Source of the DNA: Sulfurimonas crateris
GTDB lineage: Bacteria; Campylobacterota; Campylobacteria; Campylobacterales; Sulfurimonadaceae
DNA: 64,000 nt
Assembly (NCBI RefSeq): GCF_005217605.1
Contig: NZ_SZPX01000003.1
Location: 62,001-126,000, forward strand
Reading direction: 5' to 3'
Shown: positions 50,553 to 59,995 of the stretch, piece after piece
How the letters are laid out: every line of letters begins with the position of its first letter
Numbering within the stretch: the first letter of the stretch is position 1
Translations under genes and position numbers: made by a program
The notes under the pieces: model-generated
The model's input: only the letters and a program-made list of their open reading frames with translations
Database searches by the model: none
Told to the model about the DNA's origin: nothing

Positions 50553-51818
50553 TCAAAGCCTCCAAGTGGGTTTTTCCACGATGCCTTTTACGTCCAAGAC
50601 TATCATCTCGCCTCTTGACATCTCCTCGTATTCCTCAGTTGATATCTCTTTAAATCTATCATGTCCAACGGCTACGATGATAGCGTCATATTTTCCAGAA
50701 CCAAAGGGTAGCTCATCTAAAAACTTAAGAGGTTTTGTCTCCTTGTCGCTTTTATCTACCCAGTAATCATAAACTTCCACATTTAACTCAAACTCTTTGA
50801 GCTCTTTTATTATATCAAGTACTTTAGAGTTTCTCATGTCAGGGCAATTCTCTTTAAACGTAACCCCAAGCACGAGCATATTTGCACCTTTTAGTTTTTT
50901 ATCGCTTTTAATCATCAGCTTTATAGCCTTGTTGGCTATATATCTGCTCATGCCGTTGTTTATCTGTCTAGCACCAAGTATAAGGTTTGGCATATAGCCC
51001 AAAGACTGCGCTTTATGGGTTAGATAGTACGGATCAACCCCTATACAGTGTCCGCCTACAAGCCCGGGGAAAAGCTTTATAAAGTTCCATTTAGTGGCTG
51101 CTGCCTCTATCACCTCGCGCGTGTCTATGTTCATCATATCAAATATCATTGCAAGCTCGTTTATAAGAGCTATATTTACATCTCTTTGTGTATTTTCGAC
51201 CACCTTTGCCGCTTCTGCGACTTTTATACTTGAGGCTCTATATGTTCCGGCTGTTATTATCGAGGCGTAAAGCTCATCTATCTTTTTGGCAATAGCAGGT
51301 GTACTTCCTGAAGTAATTTTAAGTATTTTCGTCACAGTGTGTTCTTTATCACCAGGATTTATGCGCTCCGGGCTGTATCCGCAAAAAAACTCCTCATTAA
51401 ACTTAAGCCCTGACTCTTTTTCAAGTATCGGAACGCACACCTCTTCAGTAACTCCAGGATATACCGTTGACTCATATATGACTATATCGTCTCTCTTAAG
51501 CACTCTGCCGACAGTTTGAGTTGATTTTATGATCGGGGTCAAATCAGGCTCATTACTATGATTTATAGGAGTCGGAACAGTCACAATGTATATATTGCAC
51601 TCTTTTATTTTATCTATATCGGTAGTGTACTTTATGCCGTTTTTTGCAGCTTCTTGGAGTTCGTCTGCACCAAGCTCTTGCGTTCTGTCAAACCCAGCGC
51701 AAAGCTCATCTATTCTATCTCTATTTATATCATATCCAACTACACTATACTTTTTGCTAAATGCGTGAGCCAAAGGAAGTCCGACATACCCCAAGCCGAT
51801 AATACATATTTTTGTCAT
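50553..51818 (-). CDS. Nucleotide-sugar 6-dehydrogenase (WbpA/TviB-like)
   Basis: It oxidises UDP-GlcNAc (or a similar UDP-sugar) to the uronate. The NAD fold starts CIIGLGYVGLPLAHAFSKKY, the catalytic cysteine is in GLVGGHCIGVDPYYLTHKA, and the C-terminal UDP-binding domain has VLGVTFKENCPDMRNSKVLD. 421 residues. Its position before wbpB and wbpD suits UDP-GlcNAc as the substrate. Confidence 0.92.
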   Translation of the reverse strand: MTKICIIGLGYVGLPLAHAFSKKYSVVGYDINRDRIDELCAGFDRTQELGADELQEAAKNGIKYTTDIDKIKECNIYIVTVPTPINHSNEPDLTPIIKSTQTVGRVLKRDDIVIYESTVYPGVTEEVCVPILEKESGLKFNEEFFCGYSPERINPGDKEHTVTKILKITSGSTPAIAKKIDELYASIITAGTYRASSIKVAEAAKVVENTQRDVNIALINELAMIFDMMNIDTREVIEAAATKWNFIKLFPGLVGGHCIGVDPYYLTHKAQSLGYMPNLILGARQINNGMSRYIANKAIKLMIKSDKKLKGANMLVLGVTFKENCPDMRNSKVLDIIKELKEFELNVEVYDYWVDKSDKETKPLKFLDELPFGSGKYDAIIVAVGHDRFKEISTEEYEEMSRGEMIVLDVKGIVEKPTWRL

Positions 51819-53554
51819 GCCTTAAACTCCACAACTATCTCTTTTAATTTTGTCACCTTGTCTTTGGCTGTTATAAGCTCTGCAATATCGTTATTTAATT
51901 TTTCTATATCCATATGCGTCTTTTGCGCTACGGCTATAGAGTCATACTGTGTCTTTGCATCACGCATATCCAAAAAAAGCTCCTCATACAGCTTTTCTCC
52001 CGGACGAAGCCCTATAAAACTTATATCTATTTCTTCTTTAGAACTTAATTCTATCATCTTTTTTGCCAGATCCAATATCTTTACGGGTTCTCCCATATCA
52101 AGCACAAAGACTTCACCGCCTTTGCCTATGCTTGCCGCCTGCAAAACAAGTTCGCACGCTTCGCCTATAAGCATAAAGTATCTTGTAACATCAGGATGTG
52201 TGATAGTGAGAGGTCCACCCTCTTGTATCTGCTTTTTAAATAACGGGATAACGCTTCCGCTGCTTCCCAATACATTGCCGAACCGCACTGAGACTATCTC
52301 CGTCTCTTTACATGGCACATTCTGGGCGTAGAGCTCGCATATACGTTTTGTTGCGCCCATCACGCTTGTCGGTCTTACCGCTTTGTCCGTTGAAATAAGC
52401 ACGAATTTTTCTACGCCGTGCTTTATGGAGAGGTCTATGCTGTTTTTCGTACCTATGACATTGTTAATTATAGCCTGTTCTATATTTTGCTCCACCAGAG
52501 GCACATGTTTGTATGCGGCCGCATGTATGACTATCTGAGGTTTGTAAGTTTCAAAAACCTTCTCCATCGACGCCTTATCAACAACACTCTGCATAACAAA
52601 AACCATTTTGTCGCTTTTTAACTCCTCACCGATGCTGTAGAGATTAAACTCACTATGGTCCAAAAGTATGAGTTGTTTTGCACCATACTCTAAACATTGT
52701 CTGCTTATCTCGCTGCCTATGCTCCCCCCTGCTCCGGTAATGAGAATAACTCTTGAGTCTATGAAATTTTTTATGCTCTCTTTGTCCAGATCTTTGGGGC
52801 GTCGTGCCAAAAGATCCTCAATGCTCAGATCTTTGAGCTTTTTTTCTTGATTTTTTAGAGATAAAATCTTAATGTCATGTATTTTAAGTTTTTTGAGTTT
52901 TTCATATATCTCATTAAGCCTGTTTGCTTCAAAGTCTTTGGCTATTATGACCGATCTTATCTCAAGCGACTCAACTGCTTTGGCTATTTCGTTTATGCCG
53001 CTAACCTTCATATTTGAAAAATATGTTCCTATGTTTTCTTCTTCATCATCCACAACGGCAGCTATGTAGTAGTTTGTCTTATCTTTTATAAGCGCTTGGG
53101 CAAGAGGCGTAGTGCCGATAAGCAGACTTTTTGTCAAGTTTAGATTTTTGTCATTCTCTACAATAAGTCTCTTTAGCACCCTAAATAGACCCAAAAAAAG
53201 AATGGACAAAAAGAAGTCTATCATTAAAACGCTTCTTGGAAAAGGGTTGAATGTCTCAGGTGAGAGGTAGTACAGAAAAAGCACAACGGGATATGCAAAC
53301 AGATGAACATACAATATCTTCTTTAACTCTCCCAAAGAGAAAAATCTCCATGCTACGCCGTAGATGTGAAAGAGCGCCATAAAAGTGACCTTAACACTTA
53401 CAAGCAGAGCAAATACCGCCAAAAAATTCTCTATAAAGATATCTTCTATGGTAAAGTTAAATCTAAGATTATAAGCCAAAAAAAGCGTTCCCAAAGAGAT
53501 AAGTATGTCAAAAAAAAGAAAAAACAGCACTCTTTTTAACGGTGTTGGCTTCAT
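51815..53554 (-). CDS. pglF: PglF/WbpM-like UDP-GlcNAc 4,6-dehydratase
   Basis: A membrane-anchored dehydratase making UDP-4-keto-6-deoxy-GlcNAc. Four N-terminal membrane segments (about 10-110), a CoA-binding-like Rossmann domain (SLLIGTTPLAQALIKD), then the catalytic SDR domain with VILITGAGGSIGSEISRQCL and LISTDKAVRPTSVMGATKR, where Thr-Asp-Lys replaces the usual SYK arrangement. 579 residues, the full-length form. It supplies the substrate for PglE. Confidence 0.93.
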   Translation of the reverse strand: MKPTPLKRVLFFLFFDILISLGTLFLAYNLRFNFTIEDIFIENFLAVFALLVSVKVTFMALFHIYGVAWRFFSLGELKKILYVHLFAYPVVLFLYYLSPETFNPFPRSVLMIDFFLSILFLGLFRVLKRLIVENDKNLNLTKSLLIGTTPLAQALIKDKTNYYIAAVVDDEEENIGTYFSNMKVSGINEIAKAVESLEIRSVIIAKDFEANRLNEIYEKLKKLKIHDIKILSLKNQEKKLKDLSIEDLLARRPKDLDKESIKNFIDSRVILITGAGGSIGSEISRQCLEYGAKQLILLDHSEFNLYSIGEELKSDKMVFVMQSVVDKASMEKVFETYKPQIVIHAAAYKHVPLVEQNIEQAIINNVIGTKNSIDLSIKHGVEKFVLISTDKAVRPTSVMGATKRICELYAQNVPCKETEIVSVRFGNVLGSSGSVIPLFKKQIQEGGPLTITHPDVTRYFMLIGEACELVLQAASIGKGGEVFVLDMGEPVKILDLAKKMIELSSKEEIDISFIGLRPGEKLYEELFLDMRDAKTQYDSIAVAQKTHMDIEKLNNDIAELITAKDKVTKLKEIVVEFKA

Positions 53555-54774
53555 TGCAGCCTCTCTTCTTTAGCCGCGACTATGGATATTGAAGCGATGA
53601 ACAAAAACAGCGTCAGAGGAAACTGCAGCATCCAAATCGGTTCTGCCACAAAACTCACTATTACCACGACAAATCCTAAAATACTCACTTCCTTTAACCC
53701 TCTGTCTTCCATCTTGAGTCTAAAAAATTTATAAAACAGCAAAAACATCAATGCAAGACCGATCATACCGCCTTGTACAGCTACCATAAGGTACTGATTG
53801 TGAAAATGCTGCTCTCTCATAAAATCGACAGTTCCTTTGGTAAGTCCGTAATCTTTTCTACTTAGAACATCTTTTGTAGAAACTATAAAATCCCCGACTC
53901 CATTGCCAAGGAGAGGCTTTTCTTTTAGAACTTCGCTTGCAACAAGCCAGTAAGCTACTCTTATGCCAAAAGATGAGTTATAGTTTTCATTCATTATATG
54001 CTTTATGTCGCGCACTCCCATGTCAGCCCTTTTTTTAAATAGATCCAAACTATTATAAGCTATAAAAAATATCATGACTACCGATAATATGCTTAAAAAA
54101 ATACTTTTTATGGATATTTTGAATTTTAAAATTATCAAAACTACAATAGAGACAAAAAAAGCCAACTGCCCTGCTCTGCCAGTTGAAAACATCAGGTTTG
54201 CAGTACTTATGAGAAAGAAAAAAGCGTACGGAAGCTTTTCGTAAAAACTGAGACCTTGTGAAAGAACTCTGCTAAGAAGCAAAATGGCAGTAAAAGCCAA
54301 AAATATACTGTAATGAATATGCGTCATAAACGGCGTCGGATATGATGAGTCTTTTCCTTTTATAGTCCAAAGATCAAAGAACATACCGTATGCCAATATC
54401 TCGCTTACAAACATGCCAAGCAAAAAGGCAGTCAACATACTCCAGAGCCACTCTTTTTTTACTAAAACCGCCATAGCGGGAAGCACAAGCACCCAGTATC
54501 CGTAAAGCCTGATCTGATTCAACCCCTCTTTTATATCTTCGCTCCAAAATAGAGTAAGTGCCATATAGAGCAAAAAGACTGAGATATATGCGAAGATCGG
54601 ATTACTTTTTAACGTATGAAATGTATCGGCATACTCTCTTTTGTAGAGCAAAAGGATAAAAAACCAAAATATAAAAAAACTGATCATCCCTCTTGATAGC
54701 GGAATAATAAATGCAAACAGAAGTACGGAAGAGTAAACTACTTTTTCAAAGTCAATATTTCTGCTTATAGTCAC
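53551..54774 (-). CDS. O-antigen ligase/polymerase-like membrane protein
   Basis: About ten hydrophobic segments and a large periplasmic loop with LLGNGVGDFIVSTKDVLS and FMREQHFHNQYLMVAVQGG, the HN-containing motif of the O-antigen ligase (WaaL/Wzy) family. It either polymerises the repeat or attaches it to lipid A core or protein. A GTG at 54774 overlaps the preceding stop as GTGA and is preferred; the open frame extends to 54861 inside the upstream gene. 407 residues from this start. Confidence 0.85.
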   Translation of the reverse strand: MTISRNIDFEKVVYSSVLLFAFIIPLSRGMISFFIFWFFILLLYKREYADTFHTLKSNPIFAYISVFLLYMALTLFWSEDIKEGLNQIRLYGYWVLVLPAMAVLVKKEWLWSMLTAFLLGMFVSEILAYGMFFDLWTIKGKDSSYPTPFMTHIHYSIFLAFTAILLLSRVLSQGLSFYEKLPYAFFFLISTANLMFSTGRAGQLAFFVSIVVLIILKFKISIKSIFLSILSVVMIFFIAYNSLDLFKKRADMGVRDIKHIMNENYNSSFGIRVAYWLVASEVLKEKPLLGNGVGDFIVSTKDVLSRKDYGLTKGTVDFMREQHFHNQYLMVAVQGGMIGLALMFLLFYKFFRLKMEDRGLKEVSILGFVVVIVSFVAEPIWMLQFPLTLFLFIASISIVAAKEERLQ

Positions 54775-56096
54775 TTTGCGCCAACTTTGCCAAAAACAAC
54801 TTTTATGGTCTTCATAAAGATTACAAAATCCATCCACAGCGACCAGTTTTGTATATACCAAACATCCATATCCACTCTTTGATCAAAAGTGAGATTGTTT
54901 CTGCCACTCACCTGCCAAAGTCCTGTAACTCCAGGTTTTACTTTTATGATGATTTCTTTATGTTTTTCGTGTATAACATCCTCTTCTGATGGCATATATG
55001 GTCTTGGTCCTATCAAGCTCATATCTCCTCTTAGAACATTAAAAAATTGCGGTAGCTCATCTAGTGAACTTCTTCTTAAAAAAGCTCCTACTTTTGTTAT
55101 ACGCGGATCATTTTGATACTTGTGATACATATCATAGTGCTCTACTTCGTCAGGATTTTTTTGAAGGTAGTCACTCAGCAGCTTCTCTTGTTCTTCATAC
55201 ATCGTTCTATATTTGTAGCAACTAAATAGCTTGCCGTCTTTGCCTATACGTTTTTGTTTAAAGAGCACCTTGCCCTTAGAATCACTTTTTATAGCAATAT
55301 AGATAAAGAGGTGTAGTGCCAATACTAAAGGAGAGATTAAAAAAACCAAAATTTTTTCAGCCAACCCTTTTATAAAAATATTTTTTCTGTAAAGTAGCCT
55401 ATTTTCAAGGTGAAACGCTGAGAGCCTAAGGTTAAAGTAGTCTATATTTTTGGTATGTGAAAAATCGAACTGATAAAGATATGGAACAATATAGACGCTT
55501 TTTGTATCATATATCTTTTTTTCTATGATCACATTAAGCTCTTGAGGTTTTAGCCCTTCAGATATTACAAATACTATATCTTTGCTCTCTTGGGTGGCTT
55601 TTAGCCCAAGATACCAATTATTTTCAAATTCACTTAAAAAAGCCTCTCGCAGGCCATCTTTGCCTATAACTTTGCATGGCAGTCTCAATGTATCAATACT
55701 AAAGAGTACTTTCTTTACTATCCTCTTTGAAAAAGGGAGCAAGAAAACTAAAACTAAAAAATAGATAACCAAAAAGGATCTGGAAAAATCATAAGAGACC
55801 TTTACCAAAGATAGAATCATGAAAACTGCTATAAAGGAAAAGAGAAGCGCTTTTAGTATCTGTCTGGTCTCTCTCCAAAAGTCAAATCTTTGGAAGTAGA
55901 TCCCCTCATAAAAAAGCAGCGTGATGATCAAAAGTTTTATCCAGATATATCTTGAAGCTTGATTGTCTTTGAAAAAAGGCAGTACCGCATTCAAGCTCTC
56001 TCTTATTTTACACGCTATCTCATATGCTAAAAAAAGCACTGCTACGTCGATAGCAAGGAGAACCAAAAAAAGTATATAATTTTTATCTAATCTCAA
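54771..56096 (-). CDS. WbaP/WcaJ-like polyprenyl glycosylphosphotransferase
   Basis: A large initiating transferase of 441 residues. Four N-terminal membrane segments, a cytosolic linker domain, a further hydrophobic segment (LVFLISPLVLALHLFIYIAI), and a PglC-like catalytic domain: CYKYRTMYEEQEKL, SSLDELPQFFNVLRGDMSLI, GPRPYMPSEED, KPGVTGLWQVSGRNNLTFDQ. Likely transfers hexose-1-phosphate to undecaprenyl phosphate. It is the second initiating enzyme in this locus, besides the PglC-like one. Confidence 0.9.
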   Translation of the reverse strand: MRLDKNYILFLVLLAIDVAVLFLAYEIACKIRESLNAVLPFFKDNQASRYIWIKLLIITLLFYEGIYFQRFDFWRETRQILKALLFSFIAVFMILSLVKVSYDFSRSFLVIYFLVLVFLLPFSKRIVKKVLFSIDTLRLPCKVIGKDGLREAFLSEFENNWYLGLKATQESKDIVFVISEGLKPQELNVIIEKKIYDTKSVYIVPYLYQFDFSHTKNIDYFNLRLSAFHLENRLLYRKNIFIKGLAEKILVFLISPLVLALHLFIYIAIKSDSKGKVLFKQKRIGKDGKLFSCYKYRTMYEEQEKLLSDYLQKNPDEVEHYDMYHKYQNDPRITKVGAFLRRSSLDELPQFFNVLRGDMSLIGPRPYMPSEEDVIHEKHKEIIIKVKPGVTGLWQVSGRNNLTFDQRVDMDVWYIQNWSLWMDFVIFMKTIKVVFGKVGAK

Positions 56097-56149
56097 ATTT
56101 TTTTAACCTTGCATATCTGTTTTGTTTTTTTATTTTACTTTAATTTGTC

Positions 56150-57250
56150 TTAACTCTTATTACTCTTTATAGATTTTAAAAAAATGTTTTCATAATCTTG
56201 TATTATTTTTTTCCATTCATAAATATTTCTGATTTTTTCAATATTGTTTTTTAAAAATGTAGCAAAGTTTTTTTTATCTTTGCTCTGCAAAGTTATCTTT
56301 ATGTCATCAGCTGTTTTAAAGTAGAGCCCATCTTCACCTAAAATAGCACTGTTAAACTCATTTTTGTGCGCACAAACAAGCGCTTGGGCTCCCATTGCTT
56401 CTAACAATGAAGGATTTGTCCCGCCAACAGTATGCCCGTGAAAATAAAGATTTGAAAAATATCTCAAACTATTTATCTTTGAGAGTTCATACACTCCACC
56501 TACGAAAACAATATTTTTCTCATCTTGAAATTTTAATTTGAGATATTCACCAAACTTATTTTTATGATTTCCAATAACTAAAAATTTTCTTTTTTTATTG
56601 CTTTTTTTAACTCCATCTAGTATGACTTCTATGCTATTTTCAGGTTCAAGTCTTGCTATAAGCATATCATACTCATATTTTTTCACTCCATACTCAAGAC
56701 AAACCACTTCATCATACTCCTGTATGACATTTGCCCCGTAAGGGATATATACAGACTCTTTAGCATATTTTGATCTTATATAGTTTTGTATTCCTACGGA
56801 ATCACTTACCAAAAAATCGCTTTTTTTTACGGCAAGAGACTCTGCCCATTTTAAAAATCTTTGGACTTTTGGGCTATACTTACTCCTCTTCCACTCCAGC
56901 CCGTCCATATTTGTAATTACTGCACTAGACTTAGGATGTAGATCAAAAAATATAGAACTGCTTGTATAGCCAAGCTGTAAAATAACATCATAATTATTTT
57001 TTCTGCTATCCATTATGCACAAGAAGTCATACACAAATTGCCCTGCCGTACCTATCTTATTTTCAGGGTCATACATATGTTTGATAGTAACGCCGTGAAA
57101 CTCTTTTTCTTTGTATGGGTGTAAACTACTATTATAAACCGTTACGCTGTGACCTCTCTCCACCAGACCTACGCTCAGATGCTCAGCAAACTGTTCGAAA
57201 CCGCCGTAATGATTTGGAATACCTCTTGTTCCCAATATTGCTATATTCAT
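56150..57250 (-). CDS. GT4 glycosyltransferase with DUF1972 domain (rhamnosyltransferase-like)
   Basis: 366 residues. The N-terminus MNIAILGTRGIPNHYGGFEQ is diagnostic of the DUF1972/Cps2T-like group of rhamnosyl and related transferases; the C-terminal domain has LIARLEPENSIEVILDGVKK and HGHTVGGTNPSLLEAMGAQA. The donor sugar is inferred from family members only. A 53-bp gap separates it from the WbaP-like gene. Confidence 0.88.
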   Translation of the reverse strand: MNIAILGTRGIPNHYGGFEQFAEHLSVGLVERGHSVTVYNSSLHPYKEKEFHGVTIKHMYDPENKIGTAGQFVYDFLCIMDSRKNNYDVILQLGYTSSSIFFDLHPKSSAVITNMDGLEWKRSKYSPKVQRFLKWAESLAVKKSDFLVSDSVGIQNYIRSKYAKESVYIPYGANVIQEYDEVVCLEYGVKKYEYDMLIARLEPENSIEVILDGVKKSNKKRKFLVIGNHKNKFGEYLKLKFQDEKNIVFVGGVYELSKINSLRYFSNLYFHGHTVGGTNPSLLEAMGAQALVCAHKNEFNSAILGEDGLYFKTADDIKITLQSKDKKNFATFLKNNIEKIRNIYEWKKIIQDYENIFLKSIKSNKS

Positions 57251-57283
57251 CTGATTAAACGCCCTAAAATATTGTATCTCATT

Positions 57284-58192
57284 TTATATTTTTAAGAAAA
57301 GTCCTGCATTTCTTAAAAACCCATATTTTAAGAGTCTGTGCTGCCATAAAACAACTCTCTTTTGCCAAAATGTTTTTTGCTCTAAGGTTATAAAATCTTG
57401 AAGCATTTTTTTTGTCTGTTTATCTAATTCATCTTCAAACTGCTTTAAAAATGCCTCTGCCTGCATAGTGTTTTTGCTTATTGAGTACTTTTTAAATATA
57501 TGCTTTAGAACAAAACCTATGTCAAACTTTTTGGCGCCAAGACTATTTTTTGAATGTTGGACATACTTAATGGTCGCTTCATCCACATAGCCGATCTTAC
57601 CAAACCGACTAGCCACAAGACCAACCCACCCATCGTGCATCATACACTCTTTTGGCATAGGCAAGCTTTTTATAGCTAGGCTTTTGTTTATCATCACAGT
57701 ACAACCCGTAATGTTGTTTTGCATTAAAAGATAGTTTAGCGTACTTTTTTGCGCAGGGAGATTTTGATATGCCATAAAAGAGCTGCCCAAAGTATGAAGC
57801 CCCTCGTCAACCACCTCCAAATCCGTATGCACCAAAAGTGGAATATCCCCATGCTCTTTTTCCATCTCTTGCATTTTAGCCAGTGTTTTTTCTATCTTGT
57901 CTGTGTTCCATACATCATCCTGGTCACAAAACATGAAGTACTCTGAGGCACTATTATTTACCGCGTACTCCAAAAGAGCAGCAAAACTCATCTTTGCTCC
58001 CAGGTTCTCTCCGGTATTTAAAACTTTTACATTATAAGAACTGAGAATTTCCACCGTATCGTCACTACTGCCATCGTCGCGAGCAAGTATCTCAAAATCT
58101 TTATATGTTTGAGCAAATAACGAATCTAATTGATTCTTTAGATATTTTGAGCCGTTATATGTAGATAGAAGTATGGATATGTTACTGCTCAA
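57284..58192 (-). CDS. GT2 family glycosyltransferase
   Basis: A GT-A enzyme of about 302 residues. ISILLSTYNGSKYLKNQLDS starts the domain, DDGSSDDTVEIL follows, and the metal-binding DxD-like element is FMFCDQDDVWNTDKI. It resembles rhamnosyl or galactosyl transferases of O-antigen loci. Two TTG starts are possible: 58192, one base after the wecE stop, and 58213, which overlaps wecE; I prefer the former. Confidence 0.87.
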   Translation of the reverse strand: MSSNISILLSTYNGSKYLKNQLDSLFAQTYKDFEILARDDGSSDDTVEILSSYNVKVLNTGENLGAKMSFAALLEYAVNNSASEYFMFCDQDDVWNTDKIEKTLAKMQEMEKEHGDIPLLVHTDLEVVDEGLHTLGSSFMAYQNLPAQKSTLNYLLMQNNITGCTVMINKSLAIKSLPMPKECMMHDGWVGLVASRFGKIGYVDEATIKYVQHSKNSLGAKKFDIGFVLKHIFKKYSISKNTMQAEAFLKQFEDELDKQTKKMLQDFITLEQKTFWQKRVVLWQHRLLKYGFLRNAGLFLKI

Positions 58193-58193
58193 A

Positions 58194-59327
58194 CTAAACT
58201 CTAAAAAATTCAAATATATTTTTGGCTATCAAAGTAATCTCCTCACTGCTCAACCCATAATAAATAGGTAATCTTATCAGCCTTTCACTCTCTTTTGTAG
58301 TATAAACATCTTTGCCGTCAAAGCGTCCAAACTTGACCCCTGCCGGTGCGGAGTGAAGAGGTACATAATGGAACACGGCATTAATCCCATTTTCTTTTAA
58401 ATGTTCAAGCAGCGCAGTTCGTTCATCTAAATCTTTGACTTTGATGTAAAACATGTGTGCATTTTGAATGCACCCATTTGGAATGATAGGCAACTCTAGA
58501 AAACCTTTGCTTTGAAGACTTTTTAAACCATCATAATACTTTTGCCAACTATTGAGCCTATCTTGATTTATCTCATCAGCTTTTTCAAGATTTCCCCAAA
58601 GGTAAGCAGCACTCACATCATTCATAAGATAGCTACTTCCTAGATCTACCCAAGAGTATTTATCTACCATACCTCTAAAAAACAAGCTTCTATTTGTCCC
58701 TTTTTCTCTGATAATCTCTGCTCGTTGAATAAACTTTTCATCATTGATGATAAGAAGTCCGCCTTCTCCTGCACTTGTGTAATTTTTGGTCTCATGAAAA
58801 CTAAAGGCTCCTAGATGTCCTATAGTCCCAAGTGCTTTGCCTTTATAACTACTCATCATCCCCTGAGCGGCATCTTCTACGACAAAAAGCTTATAGCGGT
58901 TCGCTAGTTCCATGATAGCTTCCATTTCACATGCCACACCTGCATAGTGCACGGGAACTATCGCTTTTGTTTTATCTGTAATGGCTTGTTCGATCTTTGT
59001 TTCGTCAATATTCATTGTATCGGGACGAATGTCGACAAATACAATCTTAGCACCTCGAAGTACAAAAGCATTTGCAGTGCTTACAAAAGTATAAGATGGC
59101 ATGATCACTTCATCACCTTCTTGTATGTCTAGTAAAATCGCAGCCATTTCAAGTGCATGAGTACAAGAAGTAGTCAAAAGTGCTTTGTTACAATCAAGCT
59201 TTTCTTCAAACCATTTGTGGCACTTCTTTGTAAATTCTCCGTCTCCTGAAATTTTACTACTTTTCATAGACTCTAAAATATATTTTTCTTCATTTCCCGT
59301 AAATGGCGGCTTGTTAAATGGTATCAT
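58194..59327 (-). CDS. wecE: dTDP-4-amino-4,6-dideoxygalactose transaminase (WecE/RffA)
   Basis: A PLP aminotransferase of the DegT family that aminates dTDP-4-keto-6-deoxyglucose. The start MIPFNKPPFTGNEEKYILES is a WecE hallmark; the PLP lysine lies in AFSFHETKNYTSAGEGG, and VHYAGVACEMEAIM and FHYVPLHSAPAG are also typical. 377 residues, full length. The dTDP-sugar genes rmlA and rmlB are not in the window. A diverged copy of its first 20 codons lies at 61253-61321, on the far side of the ATPase/TOPRIM cassette. Confidence 0.93.
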   Translation of the reverse strand: MIPFNKPPFTGNEEKYILESMKSSKISGDGEFTKKCHKWFEEKLDCNKALLTTSCTHALEMAAILLDIQEGDEVIMPSYTFVSTANAFVLRGAKIVFVDIRPDTMNIDETKIEQAITDKTKAIVPVHYAGVACEMEAIMELANRYKLFVVEDAAQGMMSSYKGKALGTIGHLGAFSFHETKNYTSAGEGGLLIINDEKFIQRAEIIREKGTNRSLFFRGMVDKYSWVDLGSSYLMNDVSAAYLWGNLEKADEINQDRLNSWQKYYDGLKSLQSKGFLELPIIPNGCIQNAHMFYIKVKDLDERTALLEHLKENGINAVFHYVPLHSAPAGVKFGRFDGKDVYTTKESERLIRLPIYYGLSSEEITLIAKNIFEFFRV

Positions 59328-59995
59328 TGTTTATTTCCTATTTCATTATTTTTCATACTTTGTAAAAACTTTTTTAGACTGTCAAGTACACTATGCTCAA
59401 AATCCCAAATATCTTTTTGCATAGCACTTTGAAAGCTACACTTTTTACCAATCTGTTTTTGCTCCTCTTTGGTACATGTATCAAATCGTATATAATTGTT
59501 TACCCAAAATTTTAAAAAGTCTTTTTGAGACATCCCTTTATCATTATCTTCTAAGCATTTTTTCCAACTCTCTAAACAATCAGCAAATACGGTATCATTT
59601 TTTGCTATTTGTTTGAGTATATTTTCTAGTTCGCCCTTTCCATCAATGTTGAGTATATGGCATGCGATGCTTATATCCAGATTTTTATCTTTTCTAAATT
59701 CATTTATCTTTTCAAGCTCTATATTTATATTTAACTCTTTTAGTACTTTATTTATTTGTTCTATTCTTTTTAAAACACCAACTTCATCAGCATCTAAAAT
59801 GATTCCTAATCTATCTATATTATCAAGCTTGAGGTCTTTTAGTTTATGTTTAAGGTTATCTATACCGTCTAAACAGATATATTCATCTACATTGCACAAA
59901 GGTTCATCTACCTCTAGCTCATTGAGATTGAGTGCATTTATCAAAGCTTCAACAAAGTACTTGTCATTTTTACTTTCTACTATAAGTTTATTCAC
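59324..59995 (-). CDS. TOPRIM-like protein (DUF3226 type), partner of the adjacent ATPase
   Basis: About 223 residues from a GTG at 59995 that follows GGGAG; an ATG at 60010 would overlap the ATPase gene further and lacks a ribosome site. The N-terminus MNKLIVESKNDKYF gives the TOPRIM glutamate (E7), and RLGIILDADEVG gives the DxD pair (D68, D70), the metal-binding set of OLD-type nucleases, topoisomerases and primases. The rest is helical. DUF3226-type proteins are often encoded next to AAA ATPases. Inferred role: nuclease or nucleic-acid effector controlled by the ATPase. It ends 4 bp inside the wecE start. Confidence 0.78.
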   Translation of the reverse strand: MNKLIVESKNDKYFVEALINALNLNELEVDEPLCNVDEYICLDGIDNLKHKLKDLKLDNIDRLGIILDADEVGVLKRIEQINKVLKELNINIELEKINEFRKDKNLDISIACHILNIDGKGELENILKQIAKNDTVFADCLESWKKCLEDNDKGMSQKDFLKFWVNNYIRFDTCTKEEQKQIGKKCSFQSAMQKDIWDFEHSVLDSLKKFLQSMKNNEIGNKQ

